In this document: positions 48,601-63,600 of the stretch, one piece after another
Layout: every line of letters begins with the position of its first letter
Numbering within the stretch: the stretch's first letter is position 1
Assembly: GCA_030770545.1 (NCBI GenBank)
Contig: CM061102.1
Coordinates: 4,763,501 to 4,827,500, forward strand
DNA from: Macropodus opercularis
Lineage: Eukaryota; Chordata; Actinopteri; Anabantiformes; Osphronemidae
Reading direction: 5' to 3'
DNA length: 64,000 nucleotides
The notes under the pieces: model-generated
What the model saw: the letters and a program-made list of their open reading frames with translations, nothing else
Told to the model about the DNA's origin: nothing
The model's database searches: none
Made by a program: the position numbers and the translations under genes

Positions 48601-51600
48601 AATCCAAACAGACAACTGAGCCGGAAAGCCAGCCTCTCTCCAAACTAGTGAAAATCACATTTAACAAAATCACACAAGCTCGGTTTCCGTTTGTCTGCGT
48701 TGGTTTCAAGATGAACGCAACATAAAGGCAAACAACATTGATTTGCACAGGAAGTGGAATTATCTTGGCAATTTCTAGTCAAGAAGAATCCTCACAAATC
48801 AGCTTGAAATATTTTATTATTTTGCTGTTTTATTATACTTTTATTAAACGTTCATGACATAAATAATAAAAAACTAATACAAAAATCTGGACCATGTGGC
48901 CTGTTTATACATTACAGAATATGGAGGCTTATAAAAGGGCAGAGTTCAGCCCACTGATCACCTCATGCCACAGCTTATCAGATCACTACAAACAGATGCC
49001 AACATTAGTCTCTGTCTTGCCCTCTGTTCCGCTGACTCGTAAATCTGTCCACGTTGTACATTCTTATGTTCACTGCGTTTCGCTGTTCAGTGTCCACTGA
49101 CGTGTTTATGGAGCATCCAGGCCGGCACGGTGTGTGCACCGGACAATGGACTTACGGTTTTTACAGACCTTATCTGTTCTCAGCCTGCCTGGTCTTTCAT
49201 GGAAATAATCAAGAGAATCTTTCCAAACCGCTGTATTTTCTCTTTAGCAGTATTGAGTATTTCTGCAGTAAGTACCCAAAAGAGTCATTTTTGGTTTGTG
49301 TCGTGTTGAGAAATACCCTAAAAAGAACATCTCCCTGCCCCTTGATACATTTCTTAATTAGAAATAATTTAGGCATTGTGTCCCTGGTGCTGCTAATTTA
49401 TTTAATGTTCTGTATGGAGTCAAATTAAACGTCTGCACCCTTGAGATAACAGGACAGCCTGAATTCCACAGAGACTTTTGTTGGGTACAGAAGCTTTCCT
49501 GATCTCTCAAGGCTGTCTGTTTTAGTTTTAAATCCAAAGGGTGACAAATGAATAGAAAAGCAGCACAACGTGTCTTAGGTACTGGACCACAGTGTTTTTA
49601 TTGATTTGCAGTGACCCTTCCCTCTGAGAGCTCAAGTGGAGCTGTGGTGGTGCTGGCAAAAGGTCCCACACAGCATAGTGTGTGGAGATCCCACTAACTG
49701 CGTGGGTACAGACCCAGGCCTGTGTCACTTATCCAGATCTTTGTAGACCAGTGCCTGGGCTTTGTGCTCCACCGAACCTTCCAATGTGCACTCACCTTTG
49801 TAATGAGGTGTTTAGGCGCTGCAACTCTACTATGTAATTATCGACAGGCTGTTCTTGCTGACACAGTCTGCTCACGTCCTGCACTGACAATCTCAGTCAG
49901 CTGAGAAGGAGTTACTCTCATGGTTTTCTTGTCACGACATCACTGTTTTTTAAATGTGGATTGAATCCGATTTCGTCTTTGCTGATGTCTTTTCCATGGA
50001 TCTAAATGCAGATGGCGCATTAGTCACCAGATAGTTTAGTTCTACGGCTGAAGCTCCTGCCATCGATGTCCCATTTTCCATTATTTTCCTCATGCCAGCT
50101 TAATCCAAAACCAGAGCCTGCTCAGCATTTTTGTGCTCACCATGGAGCATTATTCAAAGTTAATTTGCTCGATTGTTACCACGCAGTGCACCTGTGTGGA
50201 AGCATCTGCATTAATCACTGTTTTTCCCATCTCCAATCCTTTAATTTGTCACCACCTGTGCTTCATTCAGAATTAATTCCTTATATTATATTAATGGAGA
50301 ACACTTCTCTTTAAAATTCACGACTATATCAATTAATCCAATCAAATTTGGTTAAGGTTATACACACACTGTACTTGACTGCAGAAAGGAACAATCTTAG
50401 AATTAAATTAGATTGAAATAAATGTGACATGATGTCTGTATTTCCTTTCTACCAGTGGAACAATAATAAGCTACTTTAATAACTCTCTGCAGGGTGAACT
50501 GCTAAAGCAACTTTGCCTGTAAGCAGATCAGACTAAAATTAGTGTCTGTAAACACCAGAACACAGGTCAGAAATCTGAAAATGTTCTTCAGTCTAAAAAT
50601 GGCGCTGGAGCCAATTCTTCTCCCATAAAAGGGTTTTTAAGGGAACTGATAGGAACCGACGTTTAAACACTGTCAGATGTGTAGAAGGAAAGAAAAACAG
50701 GATTTCACTTGCCTCACTTACACTGATTTATTCACCTTTTTTCAAAGCGGCCTCATGACGGCAGAGATCCCTCGTTATAATGAAGGTGGTGTTTTCTGCA
50801 CTGCCTGATAACATTTTGCCTTGAGGGGAGACAGTGCAATTTCTGCAGCAGTGGGATTTGGAAGCAGGGGCTTCTTTTCCATTTTTACTTAACAGTTGCC
50901 TGATGATGGCGAATTCCCCTTATCTGAAGTGTAGAGTTGTTTCCCGTTTCATGGGAATGTTACAGCATATTGCAAGGTGAGCATAAAGGTCGTGTCATCG
51001 CCGCGTGCGTTGACGGGACTTATTAAACTATTCTGCCTCTGCAGCACATTTGGAGATTTGGGGAGTGTCGATTCACTCCTCTCACTGCTGCATTACAGCG
51101 CAGCAACGTTTCGCACAAATGCAGATGCACATTTACTGTATGAACAAATGGTGCAAAGCCTTGTGCCTGAGATTTACCAGATGGTGCCGCTCTCATTGAT
51201 CGAACAACGTACAGAAGGCTGTTACTGCAGCTACAAAGCACATAAACACGGTCTCTGAAAATATTAGCAGCCCACTATTACAGTATGAAAAGCCAGTTGG
51301 CAGTGACATCTCCCTTTGCAGCATCCCCTCTCTCTGTCTGTCTCCTAGGTCTTCCCCCTTTTTCTCGTTCCTATCTCTCCCTCGCACTCTCTCACACAGC
51401 CGCGGGTTAGAACCACTTTTGTTGAAAGCCTTAAAAAGAGTTGGGCTGCTCCCGTTACAGAAGTATGCGTGTGTGTGCATTCCCTGAAATCTAAACTTGT
51501 GTTCTAACCCACAGCTCCTCTTTTATCTCCATGGAAAAGCGGCGCAGTCCTCATCCTGTCCTAAGCTTCTCAGAATAATCAGTCACCCTTTCATGAAGTT

Positions 51601-54600
51601 ACACCCAATAGATAGAGTCAAGTTCTGAAAAGGCACTGCCCCTGTTAACGCTGCTATGATATAACTATAGAGCTTTTCACAACCCCTCTCTTCTTCTTGG
51701 TGCATCTGTCGGCATTGTGCTATATTTCGTATCCGTGGTCTGTGGGTTTACTGAGGTTAGCACGGCCATCTGAGCTGTTTAAATCCCCATTACTCTCATG
51801 CTCTCGAGGAGGCTACGGTGTAATTAAAATTGATCCGTCTCTGTCCTCCCTGGAGATGTACCGAAGCTGACACAAGGTTCATATTTGTTACAGTAAGCAA
51901 AAGGTGGCAAGGAGAGGGGCCATCGCTTCAGCAGCACGCAGTCAAAGCAAGTGGCTCACTTCTGAATTCACTGACATCGTTGGCTTCACTGTTATCCACA
52001 CTGGGTTATAGTATCACTCAGAGGACGTAGGGAGGATGGTAGTAGCTGGTTGGACATATGCTAATGGTTAAACATAAAACATATTTAATTGCCAGCAGAA
52101 CTCCAATGGGAAAACTATAGAAAAACACAGAATCTACATTTACATGAGTAGATTCAGCACAAATATTTTGTTATGTTAATAAGATCCATAATGTGGGAAG
52201 CCTTACATAAGATGTAATTTATGCACATGTTAATTGAAGAGAAGCTTTCCCCTGCATGCGAATACTCCTGCTGCATTTTAATGTACAGTATATGACAATA
52301 CATTTCCCTTCGTTCTTACAATGCCATTGCAAAACGTGTTGAGTTTTGTTTGACTGCAGTATATAGTAGTATAATCTGCCGTTTTTACTTAATTAGATTA
52401 AATGGAACGGTGGATGTCATATGTTCCCTGTCCTGCTCAGTCCTGTTTCCTGTCTACACCTTCCACATCAGTATCTAGGTTAATACTAGGATAATGGCTG
52501 TAGTTTTATTTGTTTTATTGTGAAAAGGCAACATTATTTCACACACGCCGTGAGTAATGGACAGTTCTTTCCAGGCTAAACACGGTAGTGAGTATAAATT
52601 CCAGGGAGTTTCAAAGCTGTGCTGGAACACGGCAGTAATTCCAGCGGAGCTCCACTGTATGACTGATGCCAAGGACACGTAAACACGTCTTCCTAAGAAA
52701 CCAGGTTGCAGCAGAAATTGCTCATGCTGCTCATCTGTCGCTGCCCAGGCCCTGACTGAATAAACAGATTCTCTCAGCGTACACACATGTCCTCTGTAAG
52801 TACATCCTGAAGCTGCTCCGCAGGACATTCACCAGGGCTGACCCTCACAAACGAGCCGCTCTGGCTCCGCTGCAGTGATCCGTCAAGGACGTGACAACTA
52901 TCTGCTGTTGTCTTTGCCTCACACAACGTTGCTTTTAATTGAGCTGAGAGGTTTCATTTGAGTGGACATACAGAGAAAATTCTAATACATGTTTTATGCC
53001 TGAATTCCTGAAGGCATGAAACATTTGTCTGCTCATACAGACATGTCTTAGTAAGCGCACTACAGTGATCAGGATGATAATAAAGAGAAAACAACGTAAT
53101 ACATCTATATGCCTACTTTTACCTTTGTCACCCACAGCTGAATCTTGACCTCAGTACAAAATTAAATTCTCAGATTTTAAAGCGACTTTGCAAAAGAAAA
53201 TAGGTTGTATTTTAACTTGCAATCCTCATTGATGCTACGGTAAAATAAAATACAGCTCGTAAAAAAACAGCAGCCTGTAATCTGAAAAAGTGTTCGGGCA
53301 CTTGATGGATCACAATACTTCTACGACAACATTTTGCCAAGACAGGACATCTTTTTATGGGAGATGATGAGAATCGTGCGATAGTCTGCATATCAGCTGC
53401 CATTTGTCAGCACTTCATTGGCACATTCTCCACGAACGGCTGTTCAGATGGCAGTGCCAGTGTTTGGGCAATTGTGAAAAACAGGAACTGACACCAACTG
53501 TATAACTTTGGTGGTTCAAATGCCCTGAGTGTCTGTCCTGAGCTTTTGTGAGGGTTGATTTCATAATACTACCACAGCACAAACACTCAACCACTGCATG
53601 AGCAAGAATAAACCAACAAGATGTACATAAGCCAGAATGTAGCATATTGGTCATATTCTCATAGTGGTGAATCTATATGCACAAAATAAATGCACTGGAG
53701 TTATGCATGTGTGGCGTCTCATTATGGCGTCTTTTGTTTGTTTTTTTGATTATATATTTGATCCTCCTTTATCTCAAACATATGCAAATCAGCAGGGCTG
53801 GAGAGATGAATAGCACCCGCATCCTTTTAGTGGACGGGCAGTGTTCAAGTTTTTTTTTTCTATAGCAGGTAAATCTGAATGACAATTCTGAATTTAGGCT
53901 GCATAATGACAATAACAAAATGATGTAAGAACATGCAGAGGGGAGCTGTGCAAAAACTACGTGTGTGCATTTGGTTTCATGGCAGATCTTTTCACTTTGT
54001 GAGTTAACGCCCGAGTCCTCGTGCCTCACGGCAGCTGGTGGGCAGCCAGGTGTTGCCCTGTGACTGACCCCAGGACAGTCGACCAGATGAAGAGTGCAAA
54101 GGTCCTCACCGGAAACAATGTCATCAAAGCAAAGAGCGAGGGTGTCTACAGTACATGCTTTACATGAAAGCACAAAAAAGAAGCAGCTCAGGTAAGATGT
54201 TGTAAAAATTCTAGTGCAGAGCCAAAAGCCAGTGAGAGCAATAATGTGAACAAAAGATTTTCTTTCTTTTGCGACTGTGCTTTGCAAACATGTTGCCTAT
54301 TAAATAAAATGTTCCAAAACTGGTGTGATTTTGATTTGGAAAGAAACTTTTGAAACTGTGCATCTATCAGATCTTTCCCAGCCTGCACTGCTGTTGCAAG
54401 GTTTACTTTGAGACATAAGACATTAAAGCTATTCTTATACTGTACTGCAGTCAACAACCACTGCTAAGTCGATGGAAACAAAACGATGCCTGGAGAAAAT
54501 GAGGACATAATTCAGCGTATTTAAATTAGCGACTGATAACAGTACAGTTTAGTTCTGCATTGATATAATGTAGACAGAATGTGTCTGACTAGCTTACAGC

Positions 54601-57600
54601 ACAAACATTCATTCAGCCTCTATCTGCTGTTGAACAAAAGCCTTCATCCTTTGAGTGTGGGAGGGATTAACAACGGGCTGACAAACTAACAGATCCTAGG
54701 TTACTGTGACTCGTAGCTTTTTTAAGAAGCAATATCTTTTGTTTCTCAAAACACAGTGTTCATGCAGTCGCTGCCAAAATGTTCCCATAATTGCTGTTGC
54801 AGAGAGCTTCTGCCTCACATGGTTAAGAAGAGACAAAAGCTTTCTTCAAGAAGCAGAAACAGCTGTGCAGCGATACTGCCTTGAATTCGTTGAATAGGTT
54901 CTTAAACTAAATAAACTAAATAATTAACTTAATTGTTTAGACAGGAGGTAATTTGACAAAAATAACACTGAATTATGCTTTTTACAGAAACATCTGGAAT
55001 CATCAAACATATTTAATAAAACTAAAGTAACAGCTGCCCATATTCTGATGAACTAAATGTGGACAAAATGGAATATAACTACTGTCCATATATAAACTTT
55101 ATAATAATAATTATATACAATGTAAACAAGTCTTAATGTACGTCTGTTCTGTCAAGTTAATAGTGGAAGTGATTGTGATCTGTCCATCCCACACATTCAC
55201 TTTTATATCACGCCACCTGTTCTAATGCCTGTAGTGGTGCTTTGGGAGACATGTAGTTATCGACCTCTGCACATGTGTCAATCATTGGTTATCAGACAAG
55301 AAATCAATTATGATGCAAATAAAGTTAAGTAGCAGGCTGACCTCAGGGCTCATACTCAGGTTAGTGTCATCCCTCCTTCCTCTTGGCTTAGGTGAAAGAG
55401 TGTAGAATGTAGTAGTGAGGTTCTGTGGCATGCACACGTTACCTTAAAATCCACACACAAAACACACAGCTCCGAGTGTGCTGAGTATCAATCAGTTCAC
55501 TATAGACAAAAAGTAAGAAATGCAGCAGCTGTAGGGAGCAGAGCTGCATGTTCACACATTCTCTACACCATATTCAGGTATTACTATGGTGGGGAATCCT
55601 GCTGCAGGCAGCCTCAGCAGAGGGTTTGTGTGGTTCCTCCCACACCAAAAGACATGCATGTTAAGTATGATCAGCACACCTGTCACAAAACACGACGGTT
55701 CTCCCACGCAACACATTCCCACCTGATTGTAATAGGTCTTAACGGCGAGTTTTGACACTGTAGCATATTGGTCCAACATTTATAGTTAATGACCCTGTTA
55801 ACATCATGAATTATCCATAAAAGAATGCGATCCCGGGATAAGCGGGAAGCAAACATACCAGTAAAATGTTTGGGATCTTAGTCTTCACTGAAGATGGACC
55901 TGACAGCAAAACAATCAATAAAAGCCAATTATATCCTCTTTGTGCGGTCAGGGAATAAATCTTGCACCATTCGCTGATCCATAATGATTAAGGGAACCAT
56001 AGAACCTCTCATATTTAGAATGTCTGCTAACAAAGAAGCATTTCAACTTGGTTAAAAATGTATTACAAATATATACAGTATAAATCTAAAGAAAAAACAC
56101 TGAACAGTAAGCAGATGAGACTGGGCTGAGACACAGTGCATTAAAATGCATGTGGGAACAACGAGCTTCCGAAATAGTAAATCAAAACAGAGAATGGAAA
56201 AGAAGCACAAAACATACTCAGCTAAAAAAAACATAGTAGTTACATATGTGACAAAAGACTTCAGATGAACGGCTCATCATGCTCACTTCCCTTTATCACC
56301 TATCACAGTCAGGAAGACTTTCTCTGAGAATCCCAGCTGAAAACATTAGCGTGGCCTGCTGGTTTCCCTTCACGCCTCCTCCATGGTCTTCTCTGGTGCA
56401 TGTCTTATGACTCATCTTGCCTCACAGGTAACTGGTTTTACTGTGTGCTCACTGGGGACAGGTACAAAATGACAAAAGTGCATCTAGCACCTTGTAAAGC
56501 TCTCAAAGGACACCATCACCATGGAAATGACCAGTCTGAAAATAACTTTTAATTATGTGTTTGCTTTCAACGTAGGTGTAAAAGCACAGAATTTAGTTTC
56601 AGGTGTTTACTTACTGTAAAAAGAACCTTACATCTATGAGTGATAAGGAAATAAGCAAATAAGAGAATATGATGGAAGCTCTGGAAGCATAAACAGGTCA
56701 GGAAAACAAAACACCAAGCTCTGTTATACTGCACACACACAATTAGCACAACATTAATTATACATTACCTGCACGCCCCCATTAATCATGAATGTCTGTA
56801 TACTTTCTGTGAAATTTTGCAGGAAATTTTACAGTAGCAGAGGAAACAATAACTCGCACCAAGTACCAGCAGGATCTTATCTCGGCTCTGAGTTTATGTG
56901 ATTCTGGATTACAGATGGATGATTCCACTACACAGTAGTTGTAGAAACTGATTATGTTCATTGCTGTGTGCTCATGAGATAAGCGAGGTCAGTGATGATA
57001 TTCGTGAGGGTGAAAATCATTTATTTTGATGGAAATTGAAAGATGTCGTCTGCATAGCAATGACAGCTGCTGTTAGACTGCAGCTTGCCTTCATTGATCC
57101 AGTGCACACGATTTCAAGGTTAGACCAAACTGGCAGGCAGTGGCGCTGAAGCACTAACTTCCTCCGCTGCTTGGACAATACTGAAAGGTCAGTTTGACAC
57201 CGGCTGATTTTTTACACACGTGGCTACAAAACTAATTGATTGTCATTACTGGGGCAAACAGTTATCATCAGTTTGTATGGAAACAGATGTAGATTTTTTT
57301 TTCCTGGTAACAGATGATGATCGTTTTGACCTATTCTGAAATCCGTTTGTCGCGATGACCCAAATTTTGATGAAACGGTGAGCCGTTACGCGTTCTGACT
57401 ATTGTTCTCAGGAGCGCCACTGGAACACGCAGCTCCAGCTGTGTCAGTCCAAAGTGCTATTAACAACAGCTTAATGGACTCTCCTGCAGGGAAAATGGAA
57501 AACGGAACAAGAGGACAAAGGCAAGCAACTGTGAAAAGACAGCATCTGAGTGAAGTCTGACTAAATTTCTGCAGGGCTCTGATTTCTACAGCCCTGAGAG

Positions 57601-60600
57601 GGCAAGGGAAGTTTTAAGCCCTCGGGGGGATTCTCCCAGTGAATGTCACAGCATTTAGCTACACTGCGCATATATAAAACTCACTTCTAGCGATTGTTGA
57701 GCCTGTGAACGCTCTGGCATGGTTCAGTATAGAGACAATAAATGGAAATAGGTGATACAGTACTGAATGAGGAAGCTGCTAATGAAAGCTGTTGCTCATT
57801 ATAAAATTTATTCACAATCCAATCTGTTCTGCTGGATGAAAACACATTTGTATTTCCATTGTGTTTCATATGCATTTTCCCTCACTTCTGTTACATTAGC
57901 GTGTCGTGCTGGTTGTGTTACTTCAGCAGACTGAAGGTGTGAGAGTGCTCAGTAAACCATATGGGCTCTGGTCAAGTTAAATCCAAAACCACACATTAAA
58001 TCAGTCACCTAAAGGGTTTTCACACAAACTGTCTGCTTAAGCACATCAGCACATGGACTAAGACTGTAGATGAAATAAGAGCAAGATCAGCAAATGTAAA
58101 TGAAAATTGTAATGAAATATCAGTGTGTATTGTATGTGTGTGTATTTCTGTCAGATTTGTCAGTGGATACTTTTATTGGACTAGAGAGAATCATGTGGGA
58201 GACCAAACCCTTATAACAGACAGTGCTTGACATTTGCATTTAACAACATCGCCTTGGACAGATGCATTTAAAATGAAAACCTGACCACACTGAATACGTT
58301 TCTGCTTTTTAATGGTCATCGGTGCATCAGTGATCCACCTCCACTTGGGTCATACAGTATGGTGGAGGTCACTGCCCTGCTTAATGATGAACTTCCTGCT
58401 GTGACATCAACATGCGCCGATGTGCCGGTTTCATTGGAAGCCGTATAAGACCAGGCCGCAACAGAACTACGACCGTGTTTGACAGATGAGCTGGACTGCT
58501 TGGGGTCATGAGCTTTTCCTTTTTTTGACAGTGCTTGATAGCCTCTATGTGCTCTCTGCATTTCTATCTGTCTGTTTTATCAGGTGTTTACATCTTGTGC
58601 TGAATCCTCAGCGGTTTGCGTCATAAGACAATAATAGATTTTAGGGCTGTACCTCCTCGGTTCGTACGGCTTATTGGATTTCCTGTCCATGCCTGTGTGT
58701 TTTAGAACATAAATAATTAACAGTTCCCTACAAAATAATGTATGTAGCAGCTAAGAGAGTCCAACCTTCGCGCTTTGGGCACAAATTTGTTTGTTTGTGA
58801 AGGTATGTGTTGAGACTGAATACTCAAATCAAAGCAGAGGCTTAGCAATTCACTGCCGCCCATTATCTCCTGTCAAAGTGAGCATACGGATGCACAGAGA
58901 CTATAGAAGTGTTTATGTAAACATGCTTTTATGTGGCACTAATAACAAGGAGGGAGACTCTCATACAGTAGCTTTGTTTTGGACCATTAAGGCTGAAAGC
59001 ATTTCAATCACTGAGAAACTGCATAAAAGACAATCAACCAAGGTTACAGCGAAAACAAGCCTTAGCGGATCGCAAACAGGTGACAATGACACCAGTGATG
59101 TTCTTTTTTATTTATAGTATTTGTTTTATTTCACCTGATAGAGTGTAACGTCTGTGTTGCTTCACTGCAGTCGGTGCGGAATAATCTGGAGACATTTCAT
59201 CCTTTTGGCATCATTGGCATCCTACTGCAGCACTTTATCTGACAGCCATCTTTATCCTCAGCTTATCTGACGTTTCCTATTCAAGCACCGAGCACTAACA
59301 ATGGGAATAACCCTAATACTGCCGCTTGGCACTAACTCGAGACTCGAAACGAAAGCTTCCATTACAGCTGGCCTGTGGTTCAGGAGAAATATGCCCATAT
59401 GAACAGCGTCCACAGACACACTAGTCCCTACAGCAACAAAGAAACCATGGGTGAATAACAACTTACAGTAACGGCTATAAACGCGGAGTTCAACTCTGTG
59501 GTGCTGCTACTGGCAGAGCTGAGATCAGTCTTCAGATCTGATGAGGTCACACACACCACACTGGCTGTTCACGTGGTCGCTGGTCAGTTCATTCACTCCA
59601 CTAAAAACAACGCCGGATGTAGAAATTGTACTGCAAACAACAAATGCTGGGTGAACTACAGTACTAACTCAAGTGAAGCGCCAGCGACAATTTAAAAGCA
59701 GGTTTTATATCCATCCCTGTGCTGTATCGGTTAATAATGCTTTGGTATCGACATTGCACTTAGTGATCCTGCCTGCTCATTTCTCTCAGACACTAAAATG
59801 TCTCTATGGGCTAATGGCACCGCAACATTAGCCGCCTCTCGTACAGTAATTCTGTCTAATTGTCAAGGCCATGTCTCCAACGGGCTTTAAATTCAGTTTG
59901 TGTGTCAGCACAGACACAGCGACTCTGGCGCGTCAATGTGCTGCTGTGGCCGTAATGAATCATAATCAGTGAAATACAACAAACCCTGGGATGCTGTTTT
60001 CCCTTCGATAGCCAGTACAACTGACTTTAAGCACCAGGTTCTGTCCAGACTCCTCCAGTTGCTCCATGGGGGGCATGATGGGCTATACAGTACTGTGCCC
60101 CCCACCTACTGAAGCAAAGATCGCCTTTGTCAGGATGCTATTTATGGACTTAATCTCAGTGTTGAACTCAATCACCCAATTATGAAGCTGAAATGGCAAA
60201 GCCTAAACACCTCCTGGCAGGTCTCAGTCAGTCCAGATTAGGAGCTAGACCCAGAGCAGCACCGCAGATTACATTCACCGTGTCTGCTGGGAGGTGTTGT
60301 TTGTTCAGCTTGGTCATTATTATTAGAAGTATATTAGTATGTGCTCTGCCTACTGTGTATAAAAATGATTAAAGAGATCATGTGATACACTACATGTGAT
60401 GCCTAATTACATTTCATAATGTTTCAGATGAACAGTAGATAATTAATCACCAGTTGATAGAGAATATGGTTGAGACATATTGGCACCACATGGACTCTGA
60501 TCCATATTCCATCCAGCACTTGAGCAGTGATTTAATAAAGTTGCCTTTCCTCTTAGACCACACAAACTACTGACCTGAACGCCATCCATCATAGCCGCGT

Positions 60601-63600
60601 TTATCCCTTTTCCCCCCACTTCTAATATAAACTCTGAGGATGATAAATGCAGGGGTGGCACTATTGATCCGTTACTTATGTGCCTGCCCAGAGGCGTTTG
60701 ATAAAGCCACCATAGTTTCCATCCGGCGGCTTTAGATTGATTTAGATGTTCTGTTAAATGATTCTTTAACTGGCAGATAAATTAGCAAATCATCTCTTTT
60801 TAAAGAAAGCTCAGTAAGAATTGTGCAGAATCATCACAACCTGAACTTATGAGGTACAAAGGAATGAAATATATGAACCTGTGCACCGAAGAGTCAGAAA
60901 TTCCAAGTAGAGGCCTGACTTCCCCTTCACAAAAGACCAGTGAGTGCACGAGTATTTGGCTTAACAATAAACTAAAACGGTTTTATTGGACCTATAGAGT
61001 GTTTTCATGGACATCATTGTGATGTTAAAAACATCTGGCTGTGTGTAACTTGAGTCCAACCATTTGGAAAACATCCCCTCTTGGCCTGAAGAATAAAATC
61101 CCACTGAGGAAGTAATGCCTTGAATTAGATTTGCTCCCCATCCGGCCACAGTATCTTTTAACTCAACACCACAGAGACCTATTGTTTGAAACAGCAGGAA
61201 ATCAATGCTGCCATTAAATCTTACAAGAGATCATTATCGTTTTGTGTGTCTTTGTGTTTATGTGTGTGACACAGAATTGATTGTGGGATTTCCACTAAAT
61301 CTCTCCACTTACACTTATCAAATTGAAGAACAGTCTTTTTAGAAGCAAAGTTTTAATATTCATGACTCAAGCTCCGGTTCTATTAAAACACTGTCTGAGT
61401 CACAATGCTTCATTATTCCCCATGGCTACAATTACTTTTGGAAACACTCATTATTTTAATTTATCAATATGGAGAAAAGCTCCGTGGAGGGAACAGGCTC
61501 AGCTGACAACACATGGAGCATGATGTCAGGAGATCAAGCAGCCAATGGCTTTAATTGGTTTACTTTCTGTAGAAGTAAAAATTAACCTGTGATTTCTTCC
61601 TGAGTTTGGGGTTCAAATTCTCAAAGGAGTATCCTGAATTAAACTGAGCTCTGTAACTGTGACCCCCCCACCAAACATAATTCATTCAGTGCTTATAAAT
61701 CCTATAATACATAGTATAATAGTATAATATAATACGTACGTTGCAATGTATTTTCTAATAAGCACAACTGAGACTATAAATTACCTTTTTTGGCTAAATA
61801 AATGTTTTGTGTGATATTGGTGCAGAAAAAAAAGTCAGCGCTAAAGTTCATCCTCTGGGGATCATGAATGTTAGCCTGAAATGTCATAGCAAATTGTCTA
61901 ATCATCTAGTTGTTTAGAAGTAAATCAGTGGATCGAGAGGCCTGACATTTGGATCTGCTAGCGTGGTTAAAAAATAAATGAAAACCTACCATGATGCTGA
62001 TTTATTTACAGTTTAGTCACATATTGGACAATAAAGAAGGTGTCTGAAGATATGATACCATGACTAGAGCTACGCTGCCATTGGCTCCTGCTGCTGCTAA
62101 GCTGACCTTTATTAAAGCCTTTTTATTAACTGTCAACTGAACTCAATGGAAGACTGATGTTATTCAATATTTCACTCAAGAGGCAGCGGAGTTTTGGAAA
62201 TGTCTTGTGCAAATAAACAATCAGCCGCTGGCATTTCAGAGCTGATGCCAGGCCTCCCCAAAATCCATCATATTACACGGCTGACTCCAAAAGAATATGG
62301 CAAAACAAATCACGGCACGGTCTGAAGGCGAGTTAATGCAGATGACCCAGCATTCAGCAAAACACATGAACATCAAAGGACAAACAGCATCAGTATTACA
62401 GAAGGCAAAGCTGTGGTTTCTTTACAAACAGGAATCTTATTTAGCCTCTGAAGGCAGCAGGTGTATTATCCTGAATGTGCTAAGTGAGCAGACGTGAGCT
62501 TTAATAAATCACATTTACCTGTGAAGTCCCTGAGGTGAGGAATCAAAGCGCTGCCACCCTTCTGCAGCGAGCCGCCGCTTGACCACAGCGCGGCTAATTG
62601 ACTTCACTTGGATACACTGCCTAAATCTTTAACCGGCTTTTTTCTGCATACTTTATATTTCACACTTGCCGTTTATAGTAATTGTCAGTGTTCTCACTAT
62701 GAATAATATCATGGCCCAATAATTAACTGCACAAGCTTGCGATCATGACCAGCACACATACGCTCTGCAGGGAACATTGCCCCTCATAAGCCAGATGTGC
62801 GTGGTGACTCCTGTACCCATGGGATGATGCAAACACAGCCCTCAAATTGAGCAAATGTCAGCGTCAGTGTTATCATGAGTGCAGATGATGGATTTGCAGC
62901 AAGCGAATATGAAAATCAGCAGCCATCAGTAGGGGTTTGCATTTTTAAATCCACATTATTGCGTCAGAATGTGTGCTGAAGGGAAAAGGTAATTTTGCAA
63001 ATCAAACATTGCGTTAGTGTGTGTTTGTGGGGATGTTCGGGCCTCTATCCTGAAGATTTACATTTTTTTTCCCAGGCATTATTTGTAGCCTTTAAGATGA
63101 TATATTTTACCAGAGGACAGAACAGATGCGTGTTTCAGCCCAGTTGTTCCCAGCACTCTGGGTCGCTCCAGCCTTTTAGATGAGGGCACAAGATAGGGAA
63201 GCCTAGTTCTATAAACAGCCTGCTAAATGTATCATCAACACCATCCCATAGTCAAAACACATGACTTAATCATCCTGACAAACTACTGACTCACTGGACA
63301 CGTAACCAACTGCAGTGGGTGAGTGGATGTGGCCTGTTATGGTTATACAGCACAGAACCTCTGCATGGCCCTTCAGCCTACACGCTCTGTGTGAAAAAGC
63401 AGGATATGGCTGATAACGATTCTCAGTTCTATGAAAAACGCCTCAGTTTCACATCATAACCTGCTGGTGCCACTAAACTTTGGTAATGCTGCTGACTCTG
63501 CACATCGAGTCCATTGACTACATTATATTTATCTCATGCTGAATGGAAAATTAAGATTTGCGTCTAAATTCGACTTTAATAAATGCTAATTTTCTTTTTC

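Noticed and set aside
48278..48748. Minus-strand 156-codon frame upstream of trpc4
   Set aside because: It reads straight through a consensus splice donor in a CpG-rich segment and has no family resemblance; better explained as non-coding first-exon and intron sequence.
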